A stretch of 52,626 nt of DNA from positions 1 through 52,626 of the forward strand of contig JAQBNS010000056.1 in NCBI GenBank assembly GCA_028288405.1. The letters run 5' to 3'. Below, one piece after another: positions 26,473 through 36,283 of the stretch (the stretch's first letter is position 1; each line of letters starts with the position of its first letter). The DNA comes from Chitinophagaceae bacterium. GTDB taxonomy: Bacteria > Bacteroidota > Bacteroidia > Cytophagales > Cytophagaceae. Made by a program: the position numbers and the translations under genes. Below the pieces are notes generated by a model that did no database searches, was not told the DNA's origin, and saw only the letters and a program-made list of their open reading frames with translations.

Positions 26473-26901
26473 ATGTACATGACAACTACCACTACCCTTC
26501 AACATGTATTCAGAATCGCTTTAGGTGTCATGCTCTGCTTTACCGGAACCGGCCATTTGACCTGGGCCCGCGCAGAGTTTGTTGCACAAGTGCCGCAATG
26601 GATTCCTTTGAGTACGGACTTTATTGTTGTTACATCCGGAGTCGTTGAGCTTTTATTGGGTGTGTCTTTGATTCTTTGGAAAAAAGAACGCATCAGGATC
26701 GGTTGGACGACAGCGCTGTTTTTTATTCTTGTGTTTCCGGGGAACATTTCTCAATACCTTAATCACACCGATGCTTTCGGATTAGATACAGACACGCGTC
26801 GATTGGTGAGGTTATTTTTCCAACCCGTACTTGTCATTTGGGCAGTTTGGGCCACAGGCGCGTGGCAGGCGTGGAGGATGAGTAAGAATGCGAATCACTA
26901 A
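26473..26901 (+). CDS. DoxX-family membrane protein
   Basis: It has four hydrophobic helices in 142 residues, with the DoxX features FRIALGVMLCFTGTGHLTW, FVAQVPQWIP and VVELLLGVSLILWK, and a late RLFFQPVLVIWAVWATGAW. DoxX proteins are small integral membrane proteins linked in some bacteria to thiosulfate oxidation or redox stress. The role here is not known. Confidence 0.82.
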   Translation: MYMTTTTTLQHVFRIALGVMLCFTGTGHLTWARAEFVAQVPQWIPLSTDFIVVTSGVVELLLGVSLILWKKERIRIGWTTALFFILVFPGNISQYLNHTDAFGLDTDTRRLVRLFFQPVLVIWAVWATGAWQAWRMSKNANH

Positions 26902-26954
26902 ATAAAAATTCACCTCTACCCTGATCAATATTATTACTTCAGTATTAATATGAT

Positions 26955-27059
26955 CCTGTCTTGCCCCTAAATCCCCTAAAGGGGACTTAAATGACATCGC
27001 TCTCCGCTCTCTTTCTTCACTCTCAACAAGTCCCCTTTAGGGGATTTAGGGGCAGACAG
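26955..27059. repeat. Inverted pair of CCCCTAAATCCCC-type repeats (family B)
   Basis: Left arm 26955-26988 and right arm 27028-27059 are reverse complements over about 32 bases with one mismatch or gap. Each arm contains the smaller palindrome CCCCTAAAGGGG. The 39-base loop is C/T-rich. It sits between the convergent genes ending at 26901 and 27131 and may terminate both. Confidence 0.85.
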
Positions 27060-27130
27060 TTTCTAATGAGTGTAATTGTTTATATAATAATCTATAGAGA
27101 TAGATCTAAATATATTAATAAAAAAATGCA

Positions 27131-28210
27131 TTAACGCTTCAACAATTTTTCACGATACACTGACTGATTCGTAAAAACTTCGATCACATAATAACCGATA
27201 GGCAAATCACTCAACTCTAAAAAATATTCGGGGGTATTAAATGAAATTCCTGAAATCAATACTTGACCGGTAGTAGATAATACGCGCAGATTTTTTTGAC
27301 CGACACTTAACACTTTAACAGTAACCACCCCCTCTGTAGGATTAGGAAAAACAAATACCTCATCTGCTCCTGCTGCATCATAGGCTTGCACAATGATAGG
27401 GAATGTTTTCGTTTTGCCATCGACATCGGTTTGAGTCAGCTTATAATACTGCACACCATGCACCGGCTCGTCATCGATCAATTGATAGTTCGTGAGTTGT
27501 TTGGCAGACAATGAGCCTTGTTGCACATCAATCACTTTCCAGTTTGTTCCGTCTTCTGATTTTTCTACGGTGAAAAAAGCATTGGATTCTTCACTCGCTG
27601 TTTGCCATTTCACTTCGATGACAGGACCGATGACAGTGGACGTAAAAGAAAGTAAACTGACAGGAAGCGTCGACGTATGCGTCAACACCAGGTCATCGAA
27701 ATAACCATCCGAATCACTATTAATGGAAGCATCCGAAATCAAACGGATGCGAATGGTTCTTGTACCAACAGGAGCTACTCTCACATCTGAATACTGTGTC
27801 CAGCTGAGAGAACCGTGAAAACCGCTATCATATGTTGACAATACAGTGGATGAAGCGTTTCTATATTCTACAATGACTCTCCCCTTGTCGTTGTAAACAC
27901 CAAAAGCCATGGCGTACGAACGCATCCAGGTAGAAAAAGAAAAGGTAGAGGCGCTGGCATCTATACTGGTAGAGAAAGACGAGACATCTATATCCTGGTA
28001 CAACTCGCAGGGATTGGCATCGGCACCGCCGGCATAGAAATGATAACTTCCTCCATGCGGCGGCACTTGCATGTCATTGTTCCAATGACACGACACAAGC
28101 GTCCAACCAACGATGGTCGGATTGACTTCTGCACCCGGATTGACGATCAGGTTTTGAGCCTGAGCAAACGGAACAAGAAGAAATAGCAGGATAAACAGAA
28201 GCAGTCTCAT
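27131..28210 (-). CDS. Secreted protein with N-terminal jelly-roll-like domain and T9SS sorting domain
   Basis: I chose the start at 28210 (MRLLLFILLFLLVPFAQAQ) since it begins with the signal peptide. Residues about 20-185 open NLIVNPGAEVNPTIVGW and resemble a carbohydrate-binding or DUF642-like beta-sandwich. Residues about 190-280 form a fibronectin-like linker (EVKWQTASEESNAFFTVEKS) common before T9SS tails. The end has VFPNPTEGVVTVKV and stops at YREKLLKR. Exported by T9SS; ligand unknown. Confidence 0.8.
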   Translation of the reverse strand: MRLLLFILLFLLVPFAQAQNLIVNPGAEVNPTIVGWTLVSCHWNNDMQVPPHGGSYHFYAGGADANPCELYQDIDVSSFSTSIDASASTFSFSTWMRSYAMAFGVYNDKGRVIVEYRNASSTVLSTYDSGFHGSLSWTQYSDVRVAPVGTRTIRIRLISDASINSDSDGYFDDLVLTHTSTLPVSLLSFTSTVIGPVIEVKWQTASEESNAFFTVEKSEDGTNWKVIDVQQGSLSAKQLTNYQLIDDEPVHGVQYYKLTQTDVDGKTKTFPIIVQAYDAAGADEVFVFPNPTEGVVTVKVLSVGQKNLRVLSTTGQVLISGISFNTPEYFLELSDLPIGYYVIEVFTNQSVYREKLLKR

Positions 28211-28392
28211 GAGTCGGATGTTCTCTTCGTTAACCAATTTAATCAAAAAATGGAAGATTCCTTCCTTTTGTGCTTGGGATAATCCAATATTACTAGGTAA
28301 TGAATGCAATAAAAATAAATACTATATTAAGCTCAAATTTGAATCGTCCGCTATAAACCATCGGTTCCACACCCGTTTCGTCAATACGCTAT

Positions 28393-28839
28393 ATGAAATC
28401 CATCTTCGACCAAACTTCAAGAGACGAATTAATTCGCCGGATCAATACGCTGAATGTAAACAGTCCTGCTCAATGGGGACATATGACAGTGTATCAAATG
28501 GTGAAACATTGTACGCTCTGGGAAGAAATGCTACTTTCCAAGATCAAGGTAAAACGAGTATTCATAGGTCGTTTGATCGGGAAGTTGCTTTTGAAAAGTG
28601 AAATCAAAGACGACAGACGGATGGTGCAAAACACACCTACTGTTTCTGAATTAAAAGTTAAAAACATCCACTTTGACTTTGAAGCAGAAAAGAAAAAATG
28701 GATTGCACTGATTGAAGAAAGCATTCATGCGTCAACCGCTGATTTTGTACACCCTTTCTTTGGTAAGATGACGAAAGAGCAAATCGGGATTCATCACTAC
28801 AAACACATTGATCATCATTTGAGACAGTTTAATAGTTAA
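28393..28839 (+). CDS. DUF1569 (DinB-like) protein
   Basis: The N-terminal QTSRDELIRRINTLNVNSPAQWGHMTVYQMVKHCTLWEEM and the C-terminal IGIHHYKHIDHHLRQF carry the spaced His residues (HMTxxQMxxH and HxxHxxHH) typical of DinB/DUF1569 four-helix metal-binding proteins. At 148 residues it is the usual length. Members often act as thiol-dependent transferases, but this branch is uncharacterised. Confidence 0.85.
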   Translation: MKSIFDQTSRDELIRRINTLNVNSPAQWGHMTVYQMVKHCTLWEEMLLSKIKVKRVFIGRLIGKLLLKSEIKDDRRMVQNTPTVSELKVKNIHFDFEAEKKKWIALIEESIHASTADFVHPFFGKMTKEQIGIHHYKHIDHHLRQFNS

Positions 28840-28845
28840 TAAATA

Positions 28846-29769
28846 GTGACTGTTCCCACCTCAACTTCAAACACTGCAAAAATTGCCGGATTTATTTTTT
28901 ACGGCAATTACTTCTATGGCATTTGTGTCGTTGCTCAGGCCATTGAAGCCACCCTGCAGCAAGGCGTACCATTAAATGGAGCACTGTATTACGGCATCGC
29001 TTTTATCGCTACGGTTTTTTATTACAACTATCCTTATGTAAGAAAATACCCGGCAGAGAGCACTGATCCGCGCACCGAATGGTACAAGAAGCATTATTAT
29101 TTTGTACGCTGGAATCAACGCTGTTTTGCTTTTATCCTAGTCGTTGCACTGATTGTATTCCTCTATTATTACCACGAGAGTATCCTGCATGCCAATCTTA
29201 CACATTGGCTGTTGATCATTGCTTTTCCTGCGGTAGCACTCATGTATTATGGCCTTAATGTTTTTTCTGCCAAATACAACCTGAGAAAAATAGGATGGCT
29301 CAAACCCTTCATCATTGGCTTTACGTGGGCAGGCATGGTGAGTGTTTATCCCGTTTTATTTTACGATATCATCCACGAACAACCTTATCTGTTTACTGCT
29401 ATCGCTTGTTTACTCTTTCTTAAAAACTTAATGTACATTTCTGTTTTAGCAATGATGTTTGACATCAAAGATTACGCAGCCGATAGTCAAAACAAGCTGA
29501 ATACCTTTGTGGTAAAAATAGGCCTGCGAAAAATGATCTTCTATCTTTTTCTTCCGCTTCCCCTACTGGGTGTGCTCACTTTTCTTTCTTACGCGACTTT
29601 GCATCATTTCCACCTCTTGAAAATGGTATTGATCATGATCCCTTTCTTCCTGCTTATACTGGCAGGACTGTCCTTAAGAAAGCGCAGGACCTTGATGTAC
29701 TACCTCGTCGTGATTGATGGATTAATGGTTGTCAAAGCGGCCTTTGGTATTGTGGCTATGCTGGTTTAA
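28846..29769 (+). CDS. UbiA-like prenyltransferase homologue, GTG start
   Basis: About eight hydrophobic helices in 307 residues, with the second Asp-rich motif MFDIKDYAADSQNKLNTFVVKIG, are as in UbiA-family prenyltransferases (DIxDxxxD). The first motif, normally N-D-x-x-D-x-x-x-D, is replaced by NYPYVRKYP, so prenyl diphosphate binding may be impaired. No suitable ATG is present, so translation probably starts at GTG 28846, seven bases after the DUF1569 stop. This suggests coupling. Confidence 0.7.
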   Translation: MTVPTSTSNTAKIAGFIFYGNYFYGICVVAQAIEATLQQGVPLNGALYYGIAFIATVFYYNYPYVRKYPAESTDPRTEWYKKHYYFVRWNQRCFAFILVVALIVFLYYYHESILHANLTHWLLIIAFPAVALMYYGLNVFSAKYNLRKIGWLKPFIIGFTWAGMVSVYPVLFYDIIHEQPYLFTAIACLLFLKNLMYISVLAMMFDIKDYAADSQNKLNTFVVKIGLRKMIFYLFLPLPLLGVLTFLSYATLHHFHLLKMVLIMIPFFLLILAGLSLRKRRTLMYYLVVIDGLMVVKAAFGIVAMLV

Positions 29770-29787
29770 TGAGTAGTTTACTCCAAT

Positions 29788-31068
29788 TTAAAACGACTTC
29801 GCCAAAAAGATATCTACTCCATGTCCCGCGTAATTCTTACGCGCCATCAGGTATTCCAGCGCCATCACATTCAATTGTAAAGACCAGCTGTCACCGAGTG
29901 TAACACCCAACCCAATTTGCGAATTGATCTTTCCATAACCGCCTGCCACGAGGCCTGGAGCAAAGTAAAACGAATGGCCTGCGGAAAATAAAGCCGTTGC
30001 TTTAAGGTAAGGTTTATAGCCTGGTAAAAACATATAATTAACATCTGCTTTCAAGGCCACGTGCTGATTCAGTTTTTGAAGTATTCCCACTTGAATTTTT
30101 GTAGGCAAGGACGTTCTTCTGGAGACACGCTGTTTGGGAATACCCATATCCGCAGCCACTTCATCCGGCGTGGGATCTCCGATGTTATTGGGCTGCAATA
30201 AATCTGCAATGTTATATCCGTTATAGCGATAGGTTTTATCACCGATATAGGCATCCATATTTTTCCAGTTGACAAAACCCAGGTCCCTGACTTCAGCAGT
30301 GAGCAACGTATTGTTGAAACAGAATCTGCTGTATAAATCAACACCTGCTCCCCATCCGTTATCCCCGGCAAAAGGATTCAGCTGACGCTCCTGTGAGTAG
30401 TATTGAAAGGGCGCGGAAATTTGTGCGTATTCCTGAAACATGCTGTCCGACAAATACAAACTCCCCTTTTCGATGTTTACTTCCTGATAAAATCCTCCTT
30501 TGATCAAAGATACCCTTGCACCCAACATGATGTGAGGAGAAATTGTTTTTTGCAATCCAACAAATAAAGTCGAGTAGTTATACTCTCGCATATTGGACGC
30601 TCCTACCTGGGCATATTTATCTACATATTGAGTATAATCTTCAAAGGTTAATTTGAATAAATCTTTTGTGAAATACAGGTAGGTAAAATCACGGTATCCG
30701 ATCCCAACATCCATCAACCAGGAAGTATCTGCCAAACGAAATCCTCCGGCAATAGAGGCATTGACATCTGCACCCAATGTATTGTGGTCTTTTAAACGAT
30801 CTACAGAAAACTTCGTATCTTCTGCGTTTGGCGTTTTTTGCTGGTAAAGTTCCTGAGTCACAAAATCATTTGTTACCGCAGTAGAATTATAAAGAAATGA
30901 ACCTTTCACTAAAGCATAACCTTTATTCTGAAATCCAGCCGACAGTTTGTTGCCTTGCAACCAGGTGGTAGTCCAGTACAGATCGTCGCTGTACAATTGA
31001 GCCTGAACATTTTGAAAACTATTCATGGCAAAAAAAGCCAGTAGGATTAAAAGTTTGTTTGAGGACAT
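29788..31068 (-). CDS. DUF5723-like outer-membrane beta-barrel protein
   Basis: A signal peptide (LLILLAFFAMNSFQNVQAQ) is followed by alternating amphipathic strands and a terminal Phe (GVDIFLAKSF), the usual outer-membrane insertion signal. Motifs FCFNNTLLTAEVRDLGFVNW and YNYSTLFVGLQKTIS match DUF5723 family proteins of Bacteroidota. Function unknown. Confidence 0.75.
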   Translation of the reverse strand: MSSNKLLILLAFFAMNSFQNVQAQLYSDDLYWTTTWLQGNKLSAGFQNKGYALVKGSFLYNSTAVTNDFVTQELYQQKTPNAEDTKFSVDRLKDHNTLGADVNASIAGGFRLADTSWLMDVGIGYRDFTYLYFTKDLFKLTFEDYTQYVDKYAQVGASNMREYNYSTLFVGLQKTISPHIMLGARVSLIKGGFYQEVNIEKGSLYLSDSMFQEYAQISAPFQYYSQERQLNPFAGDNGWGAGVDLYSRFCFNNTLLTAEVRDLGFVNWKNMDAYIGDKTYRYNGYNIADLLQPNNIGDPTPDEVAADMGIPKQRVSRRTSLPTKIQVGILQKLNQHVALKADVNYMFLPGYKPYLKATALFSAGHSFYFAPGLVAGGYGKINSQIGLGVTLGDSWSLQLNVMALEYLMARKNYAGHGVDIFLAKSF

Positions 31069-31136
31069 GTGGAAATAGTTATTTTTTCTGATCGCCTATT
31101 CATTTTTAATGCCATTTTTAAATGATAGATATAGCG

Positions 31137-31246
31137 TTTATTTGATGTCAGGTCTGAAGACCCATCTGTCTTACCCCTAAATCCCCTAAAGGGGACTTGA
31201 CAGTAATGAGTATGTTTTATTTGCTGTCAGATCTGAAGACCTGACA
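31137..31246. repeat. Two copies of a TCTGAAGACCTGACA palindromic repeat (family C)
   Basis: TTTATTTGATGTCAGGTCTG at 31137 and TTTTATTTGCTGTCAGATCT at 31215 are direct copies. The second continues into AGACCTGACA, giving an inverted repeat TGTCAG...CTGACA. A family B repeat lies between them. Confidence 0.7.
31166..31199. repeat. Family B repeat, single arm
   Basis: CTGTCTTACCCCTAAATCCC followed by CTAAAGGGGACTTG equals one arm of the 26955-27059 pair. Confidence 0.8.
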
Positions 31247-31473
31247 CCATAAACACTATCATGCTTTGATTTCTGAACTCACTAAATAAAATAAAAAACG
31301 CCATCCATTGTTTACAACGCTTTTTCCCGTGTGTCTTAAGAGTATAAACAGTGTTCCAAAAGCTACTCTTTACAAACAGAATAGTCTAATTATTTACTCC
31401 AAAAACCATAATTGAAAAACATTTTTTGAATATTCCTTCATCGAACTGAATTGGGGATTCTTAAACGATCAGG

Positions 31474-34400
31474 ATGAAAACACTTAGTACGCAATACTTA
31501 CTAATGACCGGCCTTGGCTGGTTGATGAGCATCGCTGTAGTGAATGCTCAGGAAATATTTCCTGGGGGAGGAAGCGGTAGTTACAATCTTACTTTCCCAT
31601 CTGCTGCTCCTTGTACGGATGATTTGGGCAATTGCAATTTCACCTTATACAATCCGATCGGAGGAGGAAGTGTGGCGGCGATAAAAAAAGGCACTACCTA
31701 TAAAGGTCCTTTTCAATCGCACATGTGGTGGACAAGTGCTTTGTGGAATGCGGAGATGCCGATGTGCGTCAACAACAACGCCATCGGGCAAACGGCGGCT
31801 TACTACCACAGCATGCAAATCCGAAATTTACATTCCGAGCCGATGTATCCCATGCCCGGTTTAGTATTGCAAGCTACGCCTACCGGTTATGTGATGCGCA
31901 ACCGTTTGATAAGTCCCAATGGAGGAGGCCCGAACAACACAGGTAATTATTTTGCCGATCAGGATATAGAATTTGGCTTTGAAGGAGATCAGTCTGCCAA
32001 AACAGAAGTGATAGATTATGGTGACATGCACGCGACCTTTCAACAGCAAGTCAGCAGCGGCTATCCGGCTGCCGGAAATAAATTGACGATGTCGGCCAGT
32101 CAGGGAAGTCCTTATGTATTTTTCACTTCGCCCGGTACCAACACGGCAGAACCTAGTTTTGAATTATTCTTTTTGAAAACAGAAGCCGTTTCTACTTCCG
32201 GCAATTCAATCGTCATCAATCGAAAATGTTGTCCTTCCAATGTCGGCGATCAAAACATCTGGGGCTATATTGGTTTGTTCTTTCCTCTCGGAACATTGAT
32301 CAGTGAAGACGGCATCACTTATTTTCCTTTGTCGGATTTAAGAACGCATCTGCACAGTGAATTCGGAGGCAACGATAAATACTGGAGAATTCGTTTTCCC
32401 AATAAAACCATCACCAATTATTTTACAGCAGCGATCATGACCGATCCGTCGCAAGCGGCCCTGGATGATTATGAAAAGTATGCTTTCAATCACATCACCG
32501 CTTCTGCATTTACTTATTCCTACAATGAAAACACGGCTTCTCTAACAAGCAACTTCAATTATACCACCACCAATGTATTGGGCGGCGCAAACAACGGCAC
32601 CCTGATGGCCTTGTACATGCACCAATACTTATATGCACCTGGTTTTGCTGCCGCTGCAACCACTTACCAATACCCATCGCCCAGAGGATGGATCAAAGTG
32701 ATGAAAGGAAATCAGTTCTCGACTGTGATGACAAACTACGGTATACTTCCCGGATTAGGCTGGGCCAATACCGCAGACAAGACTTTGTTAAAAAGTTACA
32801 TCGATGCTTATGCCACCAGAGCTCCGGTGAATATCGCTTGTGGTAATCCTGTATATGGAAGTTTCGGCTCCATTCACGAAGCCGCTCGCATTGCCATCAC
32901 CGCGCATCAATCGGGAGACATCGCGGCACGCAATACCTTGTTGACCATTGCAAAAAACGGAATCGAAGCCTGGCTGACTTCTCCTTCAGCAGAGCGCGCC
33001 GGAGTATATGTGTACGACAAAGACTTCAACTGGATGACGCCTTATCCTTCTGCATTCGATGCCGACAGGCTGTTGCAAGATTCGCACTTCCATCATGGTT
33101 ACCTCATCTTCGCTGCAGCGATCGTTGCCAAGTTTGAACCGGCTGCAAGCAACTGGGTAACCAGATGGCGCCCGATGCTGGAAACGGTGATCCGCAACAT
33201 CAACAGCGAACTCAGACCTTCAGATACCAGTCCCGGTAATACGATTCCCTGGCTCCCTTACCTGCGTTACTACGATCCTTATGTCGGACACAGTTGGGCA
33301 GGAAGCGACGGTTCCAATCAGGAATCGGTTTCCGAAGCCATCAACTTCGCCGCCGGTGTGGCCATGTGGGGAGAGACCACAGGCAATACGTCGCTGCGTG
33401 ATATGGGTCTCATGCTATACATTACCGAAACAGAGGCTGCCCGCATGTACTGGTGGGACGGTGCACGCAGAGGGGTGAACAATGGAGGCAACTGCGGTTA
33501 TGCTTCCAGTTATGCGCATTACCACGGCGCTATTTTATCCAATGGAGGTGTGGCTTACTCTACGTACTTTGGTGCAGATCCTTCTTATGTACATGGCATT
33601 ACCTATGTGCCGATTACCGGTGCTTCGGTATGGATGGGGGTAGACAGTTTAGGTGCCGCCAATGAATACGCCGACTACGTCGCTCCTACCGGCAAAGGCC
33701 GGGAGCCCAACGCGACGGATGGTTTCTGGGGAGAAGCGATGCTCATGGAGAAAGCGGTATTCAATGCTTCCGCTGCAAAAAGTCAATACGTTTCACAAAA
33801 CGCTGCGAACTGGGCCGGCAATGATTACAAAGTAGATGCATACAACTGGATCACCACGTTTGACAGTGTAGGAGTCGTTGACAACACGCAAGCGGACATT
33901 GCTTCTTTCACGGTGTTTCGTAAAGACTCCTGTAAGCATTACATGATTTACAATCCCAGAATCAATGGCGCACGCACCGTCAATTTCACCGATGGAAAAT
34001 CGTTCAACGTGCCTGCCGATACCATCATTACTTACAAAGTCTGTCTCACTCCGCTTCCTTTGACTTTGCTTGACTTCAAAGGTGCATGCAGACAAGGCAC
34101 AACTTATTTAAACTGGACAACCGGTTTGGAATTGAATGTATCACATTTCGAAATCGAGCGAAGCAGCGATGGAAAAACATTTAAGAAGATCGGACAAGAC
34201 GTAGCGGCAAAAAATGCCTCAACAAGTATTTCTAACTATACCTCATTAGATCCATTGACGCCATTGGGAATTTCTTATTACAGACTGAGAATGGTAGACC
34301 GTGACGGGCAGTATGCATATAGTCGAATCGTGGTGGTGAACAATGGAGAGGAACTGTTTACACTACTAGGCATCTACCCCAATCCCGCACAAGATATTAT

Positions 34401-34614
34401 CACCATACAACTCTTCAGTGCGACAGAACAACAAACCTCACTTTCTATTTCCACCGTTATTGGTCAGGAAGTTAAACGAATGGATGCTTCAACAACAACA
34501 GGTATAAATGAAATCGCCATTCCTCTGGTTGATCTGGCAGATGGCACTTACCTGTTGACACTTAGCAATCATACAACCGGTGAGTCGTTGGTAAAGAAAA
34601 TAATAAAAAACTAA
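31474..34614 (+). CDS. Secreted GH81 endo-1,3-beta-glucanase with T9SS sorting domain
   Basis: A signal peptide precedes a GH81 domain (about residues 30-840). The catalytic signatures are D536 in DSHFHHGYLIFAAA and E617/E621 in SNQESVSEAINFAAG, with the same four-residue spacing known for the GH81 base pair of glutamates. A fibronectin-like linker (LLDFKGACRQGTTYLNW) and a T9SS type A domain (IYPNPAQDIITIQ) follow. It would cleave beta-1,3-glucans such as fungal cell-wall glucan, laminarin or callose outside the cell. Confidence 0.9.
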   Translation: MKTLSTQYLLMTGLGWLMSIAVVNAQEIFPGGGSGSYNLTFPSAAPCTDDLGNCNFTLYNPIGGGSVAAIKKGTTYKGPFQSHMWWTSALWNAEMPMCVNNNAIGQTAAYYHSMQIRNLHSEPMYPMPGLVLQATPTGYVMRNRLISPNGGGPNNTGNYFADQDIEFGFEGDQSAKTEVIDYGDMHATFQQQVSSGYPAAGNKLTMSASQGSPYVFFTSPGTNTAEPSFELFFLKTEAVSTSGNSIVINRKCCPSNVGDQNIWGYIGLFFPLGTLISEDGITYFPLSDLRTHLHSEFGGNDKYWRIRFPNKTITNYFTAAIMTDPSQAALDDYEKYAFNHITASAFTYSYNENTASLTSNFNYTTTNVLGGANNGTLMALYMHQYLYAPGFAAAATTYQYPSPRGWIKVMKGNQFSTVMTNYGILPGLGWANTADKTLLKSYIDAYATRAPVNIACGNPVYGSFGSIHEAARIAITAHQSGDIAARNTLLTIAKNGIEAWLTSPSAERAGVYVYDKDFNWMTPYPSAFDADRLLQDSHFHHGYLIFAAAIVAKFEPAASNWVTRWRPMLETVIRNINSELRPSDTSPGNTIPWLPYLRYYDPYVGHSWAGSDGSNQESVSEAINFAAGVAMWGETTGNTSLRDMGLMLYITETEAARMYWWDGARRGVNNGGNCGYASSYAHYHGAILSNGGVAYSTYFGADPSYVHGITYVPITGASVWMGVDSLGAANEYADYVAPTGKGREPNATDGFWGEAMLMEKAVFNASAAKSQYVSQNAANWAGNDYKVDAYNWITTFDSVGVVDNTQADIASFTVFRKDSCKHYMIYNPRINGARTVNFTDGKSFNVPADTIITYKVCLTPLPLTLLDFKGACRQGTTYLNWTTGLELNVSHFEIERSSDGKTFKKIGQDVAAKNASTSISNYTSLDPLTPLGISYYRLRMVDRDGQYAYSRIVVVNNGEELFTLLGIYPNPAQDIITIQLFSATEQQTSLSISTVIGQEVKRMDASTTTGINEIAIPLVDLADGTYLLTLSNHTTGESLVKKIIKN

Positions 34615-34648
34615 TACTCTTGCTGTTTCTGTTTCTCTTTCTGTATAT

Positions 34649-35233
34649 CTACCAGCCCACCATCAACGTCATCGATCTAACGCGCGACAATTGACTAGGC
34701 GTGATGTTCAGGTAAAACGCAATCTGATATTGCGGAAGCAAGTTTTCCAACATGGGAAACTCTTTCAAAAAAGCGAGGTAACGTTCGTCCGCATTCATCA
34801 TCGCCATTTCCATTTCACGTTTCTCTTTCGCTATATATTGCTGCTCGGTGAGCAAACGAACCAGACGTTCAATCTTGGGATGTTTTTCGTACAGCGCTGT
34901 GATGGAAGAAAAATCAGCCACATAGATTCTGCAGTCTGTTAAAGCCTGTACATTGACGCGTGCCGGTAACCCGGAAAGCAAGGAACTGTAATCACTCATC
35001 CATTGCTTGGACACAAACAATTGCTTGCAGCACTCCACACCCGTTTTGTTTTTGTAGTAAGAACGGCTTACACCGTCCAGCAATAAGCTCAGTTGCGAGG
35101 TCACCTTTCCTTCTTCGGAAAACAGTTCGCCTTTTCTGATTATTTTTTCGCGGAATAAAGTGCTGAAAGCCTTCCAGTCTGTAGCATCCAGAGGCAATAT
35201 ACGATCAATGTGTGCTTTAAAAAACTCCAACAT
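34649..35233 (-). CDS. Crp/Fnr-type transcriptional regulator
   Basis: Residues about 10-115 form a cyclic-nucleotide-binding-like domain (ELFSEEGKVTSQLSLLLDGVSRSYY). A long linking helix follows (AKEKREMEMAMMNADERYLAFL), then a helix-turn-helix in the last 35 residues (QYQIAFYLNITPSQLSRVR). At 194 residues it is the usual length of the Bacteroidota Crp-like group. Phosphate-cassette residues for cAMP are not evident. It is convergent with the GH81 gene, 34 bases away, with no hairpin between. Confidence 0.85.
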   Translation of the reverse strand: MLEFFKAHIDRILPLDATDWKAFSTLFREKIIRKGELFSEEGKVTSQLSLLLDGVSRSYYKNKTGVECCKQLFVSKQWMSDYSSLLSGLPARVNVQALTDCRIYVADFSSITALYEKHPKIERLVRLLTEQQYIAKEKREMEMAMMNADERYLAFLKEFPMLENLLPQYQIAFYLNITPSQLSRVRSMTLMVGW

Positions 35234-35497
35234 AATTTGTGTTAAAACCGATTAATAGATTTAAACTTTAAACCTGAGGAGTATACTAATGTAAATAAAA
35301 ATAAGTGTACATTATCCACACCTTGAGCCAACGGTCAAATGTTTCGAGTTTACGGCAAATAAGTTTCCCCCAAGCACCGATAAAAATGAGGGGCTTACGA
35401 AACAATAGTACTCGATTTAAAATAAAACCCCTCGGTTTTCACCCAAAGCTGCCAGATTTTTTTTATTATAGTAAAAAGTCCGCTTGAATTTGAACAC

Positions 35498-35926
35498 ATG
35501 AAAAAAACAATAAAATATTTTTCGCTCCTTATTTTTATTGGTTTGTTGACCTCTTTTACCACTTCCGAAAAAAAACATTTGGGCAAATGGGAAGGCAAAG
35601 ACAAGGACGATATCGGTTATATCCTGTTTGAAAAAGAAGGTTACGCTACCTTCCTCATTGACGGACAATCTTTCGGAGGTAAAGAATTTACGATGAAAGA
35701 CAAGCGGGCACAGATTACTTATACCTTCGATTATAAGCAAACGCCTATACCGGTAGACTTCATCATCACCGATTTGGATGCAGCCAAAGAACTAGGGCGT
35801 TTGAAAGGCATCGTAGAATTTGAGAGCGATACCCAAATGAAATTTGCATTGGAGTTCGATGCTAAAAAGAGCAGACCAACAAGCTTTGGAGGTCCTAATA
35901 CGATTGTATTGACGAAAGTAAAATAA
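35498..35926 (+). CDS. Small secreted lipocalin-like protein
   Basis: A signal peptide (YFSLLIFIGLLTSFTTS) precedes LGKWEGKDKDDIGYILFEKEGYATFLIDGQ, a pattern common to small lipocalin-like Bacteroidota proteins. The last codon shares bases with the start of csaA (TAATG-type one-base overlap), so the two are translated from one message. Confidence 0.6.
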   Translation: MKKTIKYFSLLIFIGLLTSFTTSEKKHLGKWEGKDKDDIGYILFEKEGYATFLIDGQSFGGKEFTMKDKRAQITYTFDYKQTPIPVDFIITDLDAAKELGRLKGIVEFESDTQMKFALEFDAKKSRPTSFGGPNTIVLTKVK

Positions 35927-36267
35927 TGACAACAGCAGCCACTCTCACCTGGAAAGAGTTTGAAAAGATCGACATGCGCGTAGGCACGATCGTTCATGCG
36001 GAAGTGTTTGAAGAAGCGAGAAATCCTTCTTACAAAATCACCATCAGTTTTGGTGAATACGGATTGCGCAAAACATCAGCGCAAATCACCACGCTCTATC
36101 AACCGGAAGACCTGATCGGCAAACAAGTGATTGCGGTGATCAATTTCCCGCCCAAACAAATTGCCAACATGCTCAGTGAATGCCTGCTATTGGGTGCTGT
36201 AGATGGCAACGATGTTACCTTGTTGTCTACAGAGAGACCAGTAAAGAATGGATTGAAGATTGGGTAA
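35926..36267 (+). CDS. csaA: CsaA-type tRNA-binding protein
   Basis: TWKEFEKIDMRVGTIVHAEVFEEARNPSYKITISFG, LRKTSAQIT, YQPEDLIGKQVIAVINFPPKQIANMLSECLLLGAVD and the end VKNGLKIG match CsaA/EMAP-II-like OB-fold proteins at full length (113 residues). CsaA binds tRNA and has been proposed to be a secretion chaperone in Bacillus; its role here is inferred from homology. Confidence 0.92.
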   Translation: MTTAATLTWKEFEKIDMRVGTIVHAEVFEEARNPSYKITISFGEYGLRKTSAQITTLYQPEDLIGKQVIAVINFPPKQIANMLSECLLLGAVDGNDVTLLSTERPVKNGLKIG

Positions 36268-36283
36268 CACTAAAATACAGGCG

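Larger units (their letters stand above)
31069..31473. other. Divergent intergenic region with two repeat families
   Basis: It separates the DUF5723 and GH81 genes. It holds one family B repeat and two family C palindromes in its first 190 bases. The remaining about 220 bases upstream of the GH81 gene show no ORF or hairpin. Confidence 0.6.

Noticed and set aside
35386-35430. GAGGGG...CCCCTC inverted repeat before the lipocalin-like gene
   Set aside because: The arms are short and the loop is long and AT-rich, so a hairpin is unlikely to form.
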